64,000 bases of DNA from Saccharopolyspora soli (GTDB lineage: Bacteria > Actinomycetota > Actinomycetes > Mycobacteriales > Pseudonocardiaceae), in the NCBI RefSeq assembly GCF_022678645.1, contig NZ_JALBWV010000050.1, forward strand, positions 1 through 64,000, read 5' to 3'. This document shows positions 50,901 to 58,135 of this stretch, piece after piece. The notes beneath the pieces are model-generated. The model was not told the DNA's origin. It did no database searches and worked only from the letters and a program-made list of their open reading frames with translations. The translations under genes were made by a program, and so were the position numbers. Numbering within the stretch: the first letter of the stretch is position 1; the number at the start of each line of letters is the position of its first letter.

Positions 50901-52526
50901 GCGGGCCGGGTTCGCGATGCGCTGGGGGTCGCGCTGCCGGTCGGCGTGCCGGAGGCGTTCACCGAGCCGGTCGCCGATCCGTTGGGTGACCTGCTGATCC
51001 GCTACGCCCGCTGTCGCGGGCCGTTCACCGCCGACGCCGCGGCGCACCGGTTCGGGCTGGGGGTTGCGGTGGTGCACGGCGTGCTGGACCGCCTCACCGG
51101 TACCGGACGGCTGGTGCGCGGCGAGCTGCGGCCGCTGGAAGCCGGTGGTGGCGCGGCGCTGGAGCACTGCGACGCCGAGGTGTTGCGGCGGCTGCGGCGG
51201 GCGTCGCTGGCCCGGCTGCGCGCCGAGGTCGAACCGGTGGAACCAGCCGCGCTGGGGCGTTTCCTGCCTGTTTGGCACGGGATCGGCGCGCGGTTGCGCA
51301 CCGCGCCCACCGTGGATGACGTGTACGCCGTCGTGGAGCAGCTCGCGGGGGCTCCAGTCCCGGCGAGCGGGTTGGAGTCGCTGGTCCTGCCCGCCCGGTT
51401 GCCCGGCTACTCCCCCGCGTTGCTCGACGAGCTGACCGCGACCGGCGAGGTCACCTGGGTCGGCTCGGGTTCCCTGGCCGGTGGTGACGGTTGGATCGCG
51501 CTGGCGCCCACCGATGTCGCCGACCTGCTGTTGCCGGACCTGCCGGAGGAACCGGGCACGGATTCCCCGCTGCATCGAGCCGTGGTGTCCGCATTGGACG
51601 GTGGGGCGTTGTTCTTCCGGCAGCTGGCCGATCGTGCGGGCGCGATTCTGCTGGAACAAGACGAGTCTGCGCCCGCGGACGACATGGTTACTTCGGCGTT
51701 GTGGGACCTGGCGTGGTCCGGCACGGTCACCAACGACACCTTGGCGCCGTTGCGGGCGTTGGTGTCCGGGCGCGGGGCTGCGCACAAGCCGCGCCGCAGC
51801 GCACCGCGCGGCCGTTATGCGCGGTTGCGCGCTGGTCGGCCGTCGATGCCGAGCCGCAGCGGCCCGCCCGCGGTGTCCGGACGCTGGTCGTTGGCGCCGC
51901 AGCCGTCCGGCGACCCGACGCGCCGGGCGCACGCGCGGGCCGAGGCGTTCCTGGAACGGCACGGCGTGCTGACACGTGGGGCGCTGGACATCGAACGGGT
52001 CACCGGCGGTTTTTCCGCGGTGTACAAGGTGCTTCGGGCCATGGAGGAATCCGGTCGGTGCCGACGCGGATACGTCGTCGAGGGTCTTGGAGCCGCGCAG
52101 TTCGCGGTGCCCGGTGCGATCGACCGCCTGCGCGCGACGTCCCGGGACGACAACGACGGCGAAGCGGTGGTGCTGGCCGCCGCCGATCCGGCCCAGCCCT
52201 ACGGCGGTGCGCTGGAATGGCCTGCGGTGATGGGCGAAACACGGCATCGACCGGGCCGCAAGGCCGGTGCGCTCGTGGTGCTCGTGTCGGGCGGAGCGGT
52301 GTTCTACGTCGAGCGCGGTGGCAAGTCGTTGCTGTCATTCACCGACGACGAATCGGCCTTGCGCACCGCTGCTGCCGGGCTGGCTCGGATCGTCCGGGAC
52401 GGCTGGTTGGACCAGCTCGCGGTGCAGCGCGCCGACGGCGAAGGCGCGTGGGGATCTCGCCTGGCGGCGGTGCTCACCGAGGCGGGTTTCCGAGCCACTC
52501 CCAAGGGCTTGCGACTGCGCGCCTGA
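47955..52526 (+). CDS. lhr: ATP-dependent helicase Lhr
   Basis: Lhr is a large 3'-5' superfamily-2 helicase involved in DNA repair. The 1523-residue protein is close to mycobacterial Lhr (about 1510). The N-terminal helicase core has APTGSGKT (Walker A, residues 44-51), VDEVHAVAGTKRGAHLALS (DEVH box), GLSATVRPVEEV (motif III), VATSSLELGIDMGAVDLV and LQRIGRGGHQVG (motif VI). The winged-helix and Lhr C-terminal ~650 residues follow. Start GTG 47955 (MSDVLDRFSPATRDWF) was chosen where homology begins; the longer frame runs into the Hsp70-like gene's 5' end. A strong hairpin follows the stop. Confidence 0.95.
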   Translation: MSDVLDRFSPATRDWFRGAFAAPTEAQRGAWEAIADGEHALVVAPTGSGKTLAAFLSALDKLAAEGAPAEPKLRCRVLYVSPLKALAVDVERNLRAPLAGIRQAAQRRGSAPPDIRVGIRTGDTPADQRRSFTRTPPDVLVTTPESLFLLLTSAARDSLRGVETVIVDEVHAVAGTKRGAHLALSLERLDELLPQPAQRVGLSATVRPVEEVRTFLAGGRAVRTIQPAHPKEVEVRVEVPVPDMAELGASTGEVDGPAAGAEQHTSIWPSVQERILELIREHRSTIVFTNSRRLAERLTAGINELAAEEPVSMERFPAEAVGGSGIGGGAPPIVAKAHHGSMSKEQRAVVEEELKSGRLACVVATSSLELGIDMGAVDLVVQVETPPSVASGLQRIGRGGHQVGAVSRGVVFPKFRGDLVGCAVVSERMADGLIESIAFPRNPLDVLAQHVVSMVAMDTWTVPRLAAVLRRAAPYAGLPDSALHAVLDMLAGRYPSEEFGELRARIVWDRVNDELRARPGAQRLAVTSGGTIPDRGLFTVTTPGEDAAGKGGVRVGELDEEMVYESRVGDVFLLGTSAWRVEDITHDRVVVVPAPGEPGRMPFWKGDQPGRPLELGRALGAFVRELTSADSAAARSRIATAGLDEWAQDNLLSYLDEQRRTTRHVPDDRTIVVERFRDELGDWRLVVHSPFGAKVNGPWALAIGARIRERRGVEPQVASSDDGIVLRLADALDDSGAEVLPTAEDVLLPPEEVQQVVTDEVGGSALFAARFRECAARALLLPRRDPRRRTPLWQQRQRAAQLLAVAAQYEQFPIVLEAMRECLQDVYDLPGLTELMSQVAARKVRVVEVETPTPSPFARSLLFGYIGMFLYETDAPLAERRSAALSLDSTLLAELLGSEALRELLDPEALDEIEQQLQRLAPDRHARDAESTMDLLRFLGDLSTEEAEARGVRAEWLADLAEQRRVLRVRIAGDQRWLAIEDAGRVRDALGVALPVGVPEAFTEPVADPLGDLLIRYARCRGPFTADAAAHRFGLGVAVVHGVLDRLTGTGRLVRGELRPLEAGGGAALEHCDAEVLRRLRRASLARLRAEVEPVEPAALGRFLPVWHGIGARLRTAPTVDDVYAVVEQLAGAPVPASGLESLVLPARLPGYSPALLDELTATGEVTWVGSGSLAGGDGWIALAPTDVADLLLPDLPEEPGTDSPLHRAVVSALDGGALFFRQLADRAGAILLEQDESAPADDMVTSALWDLAWSGTVTNDTLAPLRALVSGRGAAHKPRRSAPRGRYARLRAGRPSMPSRSGPPAVSGRWSLAPQPSGDPTRRAHARAEAFLERHGVLTRGALDIERVTGGFSAVYKVLRAMEESGRCRRGYVVEGLGAAQFAVPGAIDRLRATSRDDNDGEAVVLAAADPAQPYGGALEWPAVMGETRHRPGRKAGALVVLVSGGAVFYVERGGKSLLSFTDDESALRTAAAGLARIVRDGWLDQLAVQRADGEGAWGSRLAAVLTEAGFRATPKGLRLRA

Positions 52527-52533
52527 ACCGGGT

Positions 52534-52574
52534 CGTGAGCGCGAAACCGGGTGGAGGCCGGTTTCGCACTCACG
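52534..52574. terminator. Strong hairpin after lhr
   Basis: The arms at 52534-52550 (CGTGAGCGCGAAACCGG) and 52558-52574 pair over 17 bases with one mismatch around a seven-base loop. It begins eight bases after the lhr stop. The stem resembles repeated hairpins seen in related genera (recalled, not checked). Confidence 0.7.
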
Positions 52575-52595
52575 ATCTGCCCGAGCCGGGGCAGA

Positions 52596-52817
52596 ATGTG
52601 GATGATGATCTGGATCCAGTTCGCCGTTGCCCTGCTTTGTGGCGGGCTGTCGCTGCACTGGTTGTGGCGGCGGGACCGGCCGTGGCGCGGCATCTGGCAC
52701 TTCTCCGGACTGGTCAGCACGTCCGCGATGGTCGCGGTGGTGGCGTTCTTCGCGACCTACGGCGTGTTCGGCGTGCTAGTGGGCCTCAGCTGGACGCTCG
52801 GCGCTACAGCTCCATGA
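52596..52817 (+). CDS. Small membrane protein, two helices
   Basis: The 73-residue protein MWMMIWIQFAVALLCGGLSL ... LWRRDRPWRGIWHF ... SAMVAVVAFFATYGVFGVLV has two membrane segments joined by a basic loop. Starts at 52596, 52602 or 52605 are all possible; the second and third have better spacing to the CCGGGG element. Its 3' end overlaps the convergent GNAT gene by 14 bases. Unrecognised family. Confidence 0.6.
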   Translation: MWMMIWIQFAVALLCGGLSLHWLWRRDRPWRGIWHFSGLVSTSAMVAVVAFFATYGVFGVLVGLSWTLGATAP

Positions 52818-53322
52818 ACGGCTTGGCGTAGCGGAATTCGCCCCGGATCGATGGCCGGTAGGTGACCAGGGTGCGGACCTGGAAATGCGAGGCCCAGTCC
52901 GGCACCGGCGGTGTGATGCCGTACTTCTCGGCGGGTTCGAAGCCGAACATCGGGTAGTAATCCAGGTGTCCGAGCAGCACTACCATCGGCTCGCCGAGGG
53001 CGTCGGCGGCGCCGAGCACCGCGTGCATCAACGCCGCACCGATTCCCTGCCCCTGCAACTCCGGCGGCACCCCGATCGGGCCGAGTGCGAGCACCGGGGT
53101 CTCGGCGACGTGGCCTCGGGTGCACACCACGTGCCCCACGACTTCGCCGTCGCGCTCGGCTACCAAGGACAACTCGGGCAACCAGGCGTCGCCCGCCCGC
53201 AGCGCGTCGACCAAGCCCACTTCGACCGGGACCTGCCCCGGTTGGGCGGTCTTCGCGAACGCGGCGGTATGAACCGCGCGGATGGCGGCAGCATCGGCGG
53301 AGTTCTCACGTCGGATCAGCAC
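52804..53322 (-). CDS. GNAT N-acetyltransferase (YhbS-like)
   Basis: The 172-residue protein starts MLIRRENSADAAAIRAVHTAAF at GTG 53322. It has the acetyl-CoA pyrophosphate loop VPPELQGQGIGAALM (Q/RxxGxG/A, near residue 88) and YYPMFGFEPAEKYGI near residue 125, characteristic of the YhbS group. The longer frame to 53448 translates a palindromic repeat (53403-53424) and is rejected. Substrate unknown. Confidence 0.88.
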   Translation of the reverse strand: MLIRRENSADAAAIRAVHTAAFAKTAQPGQVPVEVGLVDALRAGDAWLPELSLVAERDGEVVGHVVCTRGHVAETPVLALGPIGVPPELQGQGIGAALMHAVLGAADALGEPMVVLLGHLDYYPMFGFEPAEKYGITPPVPDWASHFQVRTLVTYRPSIRGEFRYAKPFMEL

Positions 53323-53402
53323 GTGCCCACGTTGTCCCAGCCGACCCGGCAGCGCAAACGATTTGTGTTGACCGCCCGGCTGATCCCACGACGGGTGGGA
53401 CG

Positions 53403-53424
53403 GGCGATTTCTCGCGAAATCGCC
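53403..53424. repeat. Dispersed palindrome upstream of the GNAT gene
   Basis: GGCGATTTC (53403-53411) and GAAATCGCC (53416-53424) form a perfect nine-base stem around TCGC. It matches the core at 23859 and 41439. It lies in the 141-base gap between the GNAT start and the upstream mycothiol-dependent enzyme stop on the same strand. Confidence 0.65.
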
Positions 53425-53463
53425 ACTTCCCCGCCCCCAGCCAGTCATCCCGCGGAGCTGCGC

Positions 53464-54234
53464 TCAGCGGGTGGCCAGCTGGAGCAGCCCCCACAGCTGC
53501 GCGATCGCATCCGCATCACCGCTGGTCTCCACGGCGCGGTCCGGCAGCCGCCCCCACATCCACAGGTAGACCGCGGTCGCGTCACCACCGACCACGGCGT
53601 CTGGCGTCGTGGTCGACACGTCGTCCGAGCTGACCACCGCAGCCCCATTCGGATCAGCGGTGACCAACCAGTTCCGGCCGGCCACGTAGACCCCGACCGA
53701 GCAGGGGCGCGTCGCGGTGATGCCGAGCGCGTGCAGCCGGTAGCCGAACCACAACCGCAGCACCTCGTCGATGCCGTCGGCCGCCACGTCGTGCTCGATC
53801 GGAGTCGGCTCGACCCCGGCAGCGGCCTGCACATCCACCCGGTGCACCGTAGTGGCGTGCAGCATTCGGCGGAGCCAGAACCGCACGGTGTGTTGCTCCG
53901 GCCACCACGTCGGACACGGATCGTGCGGTGGTCGGGAGTTGAACTCGGCGAGCAGGTCGGCCAGCCGGACGGCGAACCGGTTGGTCACTTCGCGCAGTTC
54001 GGGCTGGTCCGGCAGGTCCCAACGCCGTTCCGCCTCGACCGATCCCAACCAGGACAGCGTGTCCTCGCAGAGATCACCCAAATACCGCACGGTCTGCCCC
54101 AGGGTCCGCCCGGAAGCGCCCCACACCGGTGCGTCGGTATGCGCATCATGGGTCGCCGCGGTGAGCAGCTGGGCCTCGATGCCGAGCAAGTCCAGCATCC
54201 GGCCGTAGTCCAGCCCCACTTCAGTACCGTTCAT
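53464..54234 (-). CDS. Maleylpyruvate-isomerase-family mycothiol-dependent enzyme
   Basis: The 256-residue protein has an N-terminal DinB-like four-helix domain (DYGRMLDLLGIEAQLLTAA ... GRTLGQTVRYLGDLCEDTLSWLG) and a C-terminal MDMPI-type domain (FWLRRMLHATTVHRVDVQAA ... LWFGYRLHALGI). This is the architecture of mycothiol-dependent maleylpyruvate isomerases and their many uncharacterised relatives. Those in the family with activity bind metal through His residues; H125 and H131-like positions are present in the ATTVHR segment. Start ATG 54234 overlaps the upstream HEPN gene stop by four bases, so it shares the SOS-like promoter. Confidence 0.8.
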   Translation of the reverse strand: MNGTEVGLDYGRMLDLLGIEAQLLTAATHDAHTDAPVWGASGRTLGQTVRYLGDLCEDTLSWLGSVEAERRWDLPDQPELREVTNRFAVRLADLLAEFNSRPPHDPCPTWWPEQHTVRFWLRRMLHATTVHRVDVQAAAGVEPTPIEHDVAADGIDEVLRLWFGYRLHALGITATRPCSVGVYVAGRNWLVTADPNGAAVVSSDDVSTTTPDAVVGGDATAVYLWMWGRLPDRAVETSGDADAIAQLWGLLQLATR

Positions 54235-54677
54235 CCCGCCAACCCCAACAAGCTCCGTCCCACGATGTCGATGAACTCCCTGCTGCGCGCCAGCAACGCG
54301 TCGGCGGCCAGCCAGGTGATCGTTGGCACCCCGGCCTCCGCGGCAGCCCGCCGGTCCGAACGCGCCGCGAAGTAAGCCGCCCATTCCCGCAGTTCTGGCG
54401 CGACCTCGGTCAACAACGTCCACACGCTGGCCGGGCGGCTGGATTCCAGCTGCCAGGAGCGCGACACCACGACCGCGGTCGCGGCACGTAACGCGGCGAT
54501 GTGCGCCGCCACGAACCGGTCGCCCGGCCGGTCTGCCTCCTCCGCTTCGTGCAGGCAGGTTCGGGCGTGGAGCAGCAACGACAGTGCGCCAGCAGGCGTC
54601 TCGGCCTCGGGCGTCGGTTCGTGGTTCTCCACCGAGCGCCGCGGAGCCGGAATCGAGAGATCAGTGGAAAAAGACAT
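54231..54677 (-). CDS. SAV_6107-type HEPN-domain protein
   Basis: The 148-residue helical protein MSFSTDLSIPAPRRSVENHE ... GALSLLLHARTCLHEAEEAD ... RPGDRFVAAHIAALRAATAVV fits the actinobacterial SAV_6107 HEPN group. An R-x4-H pair (R54, H59) resembles the Rx4-6H motif of HEPN RNases, but it lies in the middle of the protein rather than the usual late helix, so catalysis is unproven. ATG 54677 follows AGGAG. A promoter with two overlapping SOS boxes lies about 105-170 bases upstream. It is followed, with a four-base overlap, by the mycothiol-dependent-enzyme gene. Confidence 0.82.
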   Translation of the reverse strand: MSFSTDLSIPAPRRSVENHEPTPEAETPAGALSLLLHARTCLHEAEEADRPGDRFVAAHIAALRAATAVVVSRSWQLESSRPASVWTLLTEVAPELREWAAYFAARSDRRAAAEAGVPTITWLAADALLARSREFIDIVGRSLLGLAG

Positions 54678-54781
54678 CGGCGTTCTCCTCTGCACGACGA
54701 AGCCGTCCACGCCTGCCGCGGGGGAAGCCCGGCAGGTCCGGCGGCAGGGTGCTTCCCCCACCCCACCGCCGGACTCGACGA

Positions 54782-54849
54782 TCGAACTTGAGTTCGTCGA
54801 ACTCGCGTTCGAACACCTTCAGATTAGCGCGCCCGCGCGATCGACTCAA
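54782..54849 (-). promoter_or_regulatory. Promoter with two overlapping SOS boxes, for the HEPN operon
   Basis: On the minus strand, TTGAGT (54844-54849) and TAATCT (54821-54826) are spaced exactly 17 bases. Directly downstream lie two SOS-type sequences that share one base. 54797-54812 is a perfect TCGAAC-N4-GTTCGA; 54782-54797 matches 11 of 12 positions. LexA bound here would cover the transcription start. A short open frame through this segment (54661-54849) is less likely than the promoter reading. Confidence 0.7.
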
Positions 54850-54995
54850 GGAATGCGCCGTAGCTCACCTGTTCGAGTCATGACCAGGGCAGATGATCAC
54901 TCGGGCGGCCGAATCCGGCATCCGTCGGCGCCGGTGCGATCGGTGGATCGGTTGCGGGAAAGACCTCGCGCCGCAAACGGGTTAGTGTTCGGGCC

Positions 54996-55622
54996 GTGAC
55001 CGCCGCGCCATCCCCTCGATGTGACCGGATCACCGAGCTGACCACCGACCAGCTACGGGCACGACTTCCGGAGGCCCTGCAGATCTACGTGACCGCGATG
55101 GGGTACCCGCCCACGACCGCCCAGCAGCGCGCCCCGATGTGGTCGGCGCACATGCTGCGCGCGGGCTGGCGCTGCATCGGCGCGTTCAGCGACCACAACG
55201 AGCTCATCGGCATCGGCTACGGCTACCTGGGCGCCCCCGGCCAGTGGTGGCACGAGCAGGTCCGCCGCGGCCTGCTGGCCAGCGGCGGCGACTCGGGAGG
55301 CTGGCTGGACGACTACTTCGAGCTGACCGAACTGCACGTGTACCCGGGCAGCCAGGGCGCCGGGCTCGGTGAGGAGATCCTGCGCCGCCTGCTCGCGGAA
55401 GCACCGGGTAGCAAGGTCCTGCTGTCCACGCCGGAGGGCCCGACGCGGGCCTGGCGCCTGTACCGACGGGTCGGCTTCGCGGACGTCCTGCGCAACTACC
55501 GCTTCACCGGCGACCCGCGCCCGTTCGCGGTCCTCGGCCGTCCGCTGCCCCTGGAACCCGCTGATTCCGCACCAGCTGAATCGTCCGGTCGCAACTACCG
55601 GGCCCGAAACACGGACGGGTGA
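54996..55622 (+). CDS. GNAT N-acetyltransferase (Rv2170-like)
   Basis: The 208-residue protein starts at GTG 54996 (MTAAPSPRCDRITELTTDQL). It has a GNAT core: GIGYGYLGAPGQWWHEQVRRGL, then ELTELHVYPGSQGAGLGEEILRRLL with the acetyl-CoA loop SQGAGLG near residue 118, and TRAWRLYRRVGFADVLRNYRF. Its place before LppM, metF and the polyprenyl synthase matches mycobacterial Rv2170, reported there to acetylate protein lysine (substrate not inferable here). Confidence 0.85.
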   Translation: MTAAPSPRCDRITELTTDQLRARLPEALQIYVTAMGYPPTTAQQRAPMWSAHMLRAGWRCIGAFSDHNELIGIGYGYLGAPGQWWHEQVRRGLLASGGDSGGWLDDYFELTELHVYPGSQGAGLGEEILRRLLAEAPGSKVLLSTPEGPTRAWRLYRRVGFADVLRNYRFTGDPRPFAVLGRPLPLEPADSAPAESSGRNYRARNTDG

Positions 55623-55624
55623 CG

Positions 55625-55673
55625 AGTGAAGGGCACCTCTGACCGAGTAAGTCGGTCGAAGGTGCCCTTCACT
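55625..55673. terminator. Hairpin between convergent GNAT and DUF885 genes
   Basis: AGTGAAGGGCACCT (55625-55638) pairs perfectly with 55660-55673, and inner GACCGA/TCGGTC extends the stem. It starts three bases after the GNAT stop and ends 18 bases before the DUF885 stop. A bidirectional terminator, and the arm is one commonly seen in related genomes (recalled, not checked). Confidence 0.7.
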
Positions 55674-55690
55674 TGTTGATCAGCGCGCCG

Positions 55691-57370
55691 TCACAGCAGG
55701 GCGAGTTGTTCGCGGAGGGTGTCCAGGCCCATGCCGCCCATCTTGAGGGCCTCGGTGTGGAATTCCTTCACGTCGAAGTCCGCTCCGTGGCGTTGCTTGG
55801 CCTCGTCGCGGGCCGCTCGCCAGAGCCGCTCGCCGAGCTTGTAGGACGGGGCCTGCCCCGGCCAGCCCAGGTAGCGGTCGATCTCGTCGCGGACTTGGGC
55901 CGGGTCGGTGATGGTCCGGCTCAGCATGAATTCCAGGCCCAGTTCCGGGGTCCAGCGCTCGCCTTCGTGGAACCCGGTGCCCGTCGGGATCTCCAGCTCC
56001 AGGTGCATGCCGATGTCGACCACCACGCGCGCCGCGCGGAAGAGCTGGTCGTTGAGCATGCCGAGCAGGTTGCCGTCGTCTTCGAGGTAGCCGAGTTCGC
56101 GCATCAGGCGTTCGGCGTACAACGCCCAGCCCTCGCCGTGCCCGGAGACGAAGCAGGCCAGCCGCTGGAACTTGTTGAGCCGCTCCGCCTCGTGCACCGA
56201 GGTGGCGACCTGCAGGTGATGGCCCGGCACCCCTTCGTGGTACACAGTGGACACTTCGCGCCAGGTCGGGAAGTCCTGCCGGTCGGCGGGCACCGACCAC
56301 CACATCCGGCCGGGCCGCGAGAAGTCGTCGGTCGGGCCGGTGTAGTAGGCACCGACGCCACCACCGGGCGGGGCGATCCGGCACTCCAGCCGCATCAGCG
56401 GATCCGGGATCTCGAAGTGACTGCCGCGCAGGTCCTGCAACGCCTGGTCGGACAGCTGCTGCATCCACGCCTGGAACGCGTCCTGCCCGTGCACCTGGTA
56501 GCGCGGGTCGGCGTCCAGCGCCGCGGCGGCCTCGGCCAGCGTCGCGCCCGGCTTGATCCGGTTCGCGATCTGCTTCATCTCCGCCTCGATGCCGGAGAAC
56601 TCCTGCCAGCCCCACTCGTACGCTTCCCGCAGGTCCAGCCGGGCGCCGGTGAAGTACCGCGACCACAACCGGTACCGCTGTTCACCCACCGCGTCCTGCT
56701 GCGGTGCCTTCGGCAACAGTTCGCTGCGCAGGAAGTCCGCGAGTCCGGCGTATGCCTCGGCCGCCGACTCAGCCGCGGTGTCCAGGTCGCGGCGCAGCGA
56801 CTCGGCCACGCCTTCGGCCCGGCCGACCATCGCCGCGAAGAACGACTGCCCGCCGCGCCCGGACCAGGTGTCGCACTGCTCCGCGACCTTGCTGACCTGT
56901 CGCGCGGCTGACACGTTGCCGTCCCCGGCCGCCGCCAGCAGTCCGGCGCGCAGGCCCAGCACGGCTTCCGGCATCGCCGACAGCCGCCGGGCGATGGTCC
57001 GCCACTGCTCCGGGGTCTCCGTCGGCATCAGGTCGAAGACCTGCCGGAGCTCCTGCGCCGGGCTGGCGATCACGTTCAGCGACGCCATGTCCGCGCCGAT
57101 CTCGTGCAGCTCCAGATCGAGCCCGACCCGCTCGGCGAACACCGCCTGCGCGATGCGCTGCGAGTCGTCTGCTGGCTCGGCGGCCCGCACCGCTGCCAGG
57201 CTGCGGCGCGCCAGTTCCGCGCGGGCCCGATGCCCGTCCGGCGAGTAGTCGGTCAGTTCTTCTTCGCCGCCGGGCACGCCCAGATATGTTCCCGCGATCG
57301 GATCGAGCGCGACCAGCTCGTCGACGAACCGGTCGCTGATCTCGTGCACGCCGTTGTGGTCAACTCCCAT
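55691..57370 (-). CDS. DUF885 metallopeptidase-like protein
   Basis: The 559-residue cytoplasmic protein has the metal-binding helix STVYHEGVPGHHLQVATSVHE (H-E-x3-H-H arrangement) near residue 380. A further Glu follows in FVSGHGEGWALYAERLMRELG, the hallmark of DUF885/M32-like hydrolases. No signal peptide is seen. Substrate unknown; a di- or oligopeptidase is plausible. ATG 57370 (MGVDHNGVHEISDRFVDELV) is divergent from the LppM gene. Confidence 0.87.
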   Translation of the reverse strand: MGVDHNGVHEISDRFVDELVALDPIAGTYLGVPGGEEELTDYSPDGHRARAELARRSLAAVRAAEPADDSQRIAQAVFAERVGLDLELHEIGADMASLNVIASPAQELRQVFDLMPTETPEQWRTIARRLSAMPEAVLGLRAGLLAAAGDGNVSAARQVSKVAEQCDTWSGRGGQSFFAAMVGRAEGVAESLRRDLDTAAESAAEAYAGLADFLRSELLPKAPQQDAVGEQRYRLWSRYFTGARLDLREAYEWGWQEFSGIEAEMKQIANRIKPGATLAEAAAALDADPRYQVHGQDAFQAWMQQLSDQALQDLRGSHFEIPDPLMRLECRIAPPGGGVGAYYTGPTDDFSRPGRMWWSVPADRQDFPTWREVSTVYHEGVPGHHLQVATSVHEAERLNKFQRLACFVSGHGEGWALYAERLMRELGYLEDDGNLLGMLNDQLFRAARVVVDIGMHLELEIPTGTGFHEGERWTPELGLEFMLSRTITDPAQVRDEIDRYLGWPGQAPSYKLGERLWRAARDEAKQRHGADFDVKEFHTEALKMGGMGLDTLREQLALL

Positions 57371-57466
57371 GTCGCAACGCTATCGCGTGCCGCCGACGAC
57401 CACGCGCTACGGCAATGGAGGTATCGCGGTCGGCAGAAATGCCGGGTGGATGGGAAGATCGCCCGA

Positions 57467-58135
57467 GTGGAGGGCAAGACGCCGCGCGGCCGAGCCGCGC
57501 TCCTGCTGGTCCTGATCGCGGTGCTCGGCACGCTGCTCAGCGGTTGTCTGCACGTCAACGCCGCGCTGAACATCTCCGGTGATGACCTCGTCTCCGGCGA
57601 GGTCCTGGTGTCCACCCAGACCGCCGACGGCCAGGTGCCGTTCCGGTTGCAGCCGCCGGACGGGTTGGCCGACCGGGTGCAGGTCACGCCGTACGACAGG
57701 GACGGCCGCGTCGGCTCGCACCTGTCCTTCCACGACCTGACCTTCCAGGAGGTCGAGCAGCTCGGCGAAGCGCTGAACCCGTCGGACTCGCGGTACCGGC
57801 TGCAGTTGTCCCGCTCCGGCTCGCTGGTGATCTTCGAAGGCTCGGCGGACCTGACCCCGTTGGCGGACACCGATTCCGGTGTCGAGCTGAAGATCAGCGC
57901 ACCGGGCGAGATCACCAACACCAACGGCCAGGAGAGCGCTGGCACGGTCAGCTGGGTGTTGCAGCCCGGCGAGGTCACCGAGCTGTCGGCCACCTACCAG
58001 TTCGCCAACGCCACGGGCATGGACTGGATCGGCTGGGCACTGCTGGTCGGCGCGGGCGCTGTGACCGCCGCGCTCCTGGTGGCGTTGCTCGCGCTGCGCG
58101 CGCACCTGCGCCACCGCGCCGAGCAGAACGTGTGA
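57467..58135 (+). CDS. lppM: LppM-family lipoprotein
   Basis: The 222-residue protein has a lipoprotein signal (LLLVLIAVLGTLLSGC, Cys27). A globular external domain follows (NAALNISGDDLVSGEVLVST ... YRLQLSRSGSLVIFEGSADL), then one C-terminal membrane helix (WIGWALLVGAGAVTAALLVALLAL) and a basic tail. This matches the LppM family, an envelope protein that in mycobacteria affects phagosome trafficking. Start GTG 57467; an in-frame GTG at 57446 is possible. Its stop codon abuts the metF stop with no base between. Confidence 0.85.
   Translation: MEGKTPRGRAALLLVLIAVLGTLLSGCLHVNAALNISGDDLVSGEVLVSTQTADGQVPFRLQPPDGLADRVQVTPYDRDGRVGSHLSFHDLTFQEVEQLGEALNPSDSRYRLQLSRSGSLVIFEGSADLTPLADTDSGVELKISAPGEITNTNGQESAGTVSWVLQPGEVTELSATYQFANATGMDWIGWALLVGAGAVTAALLVALLALRAHLRHRAEQNV

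Noticed and set aside
53323..53448. N-terminal extension of the GNAT gene
   Set aside because: It translates the palindromic repeat at 53403-53424 and lacks family resemblance; the GTG at 53322 fits.
54661..54849. A 62-codon frame starting TTG and reading through the SOS boxes before the HEPN gene
   Set aside because: Its TTG coincides with the -35 hexamer of a well-formed promoter, it has no ribosome-binding site, and it overlaps the HEPN start. Kept only as an alternative in the finding.
54861..54876. A third SOS box upstream of the HEPN promoter
   Set aside because: Only the GTTCGA half is present; the other half (TAGCTC) does not match TCGAAC.
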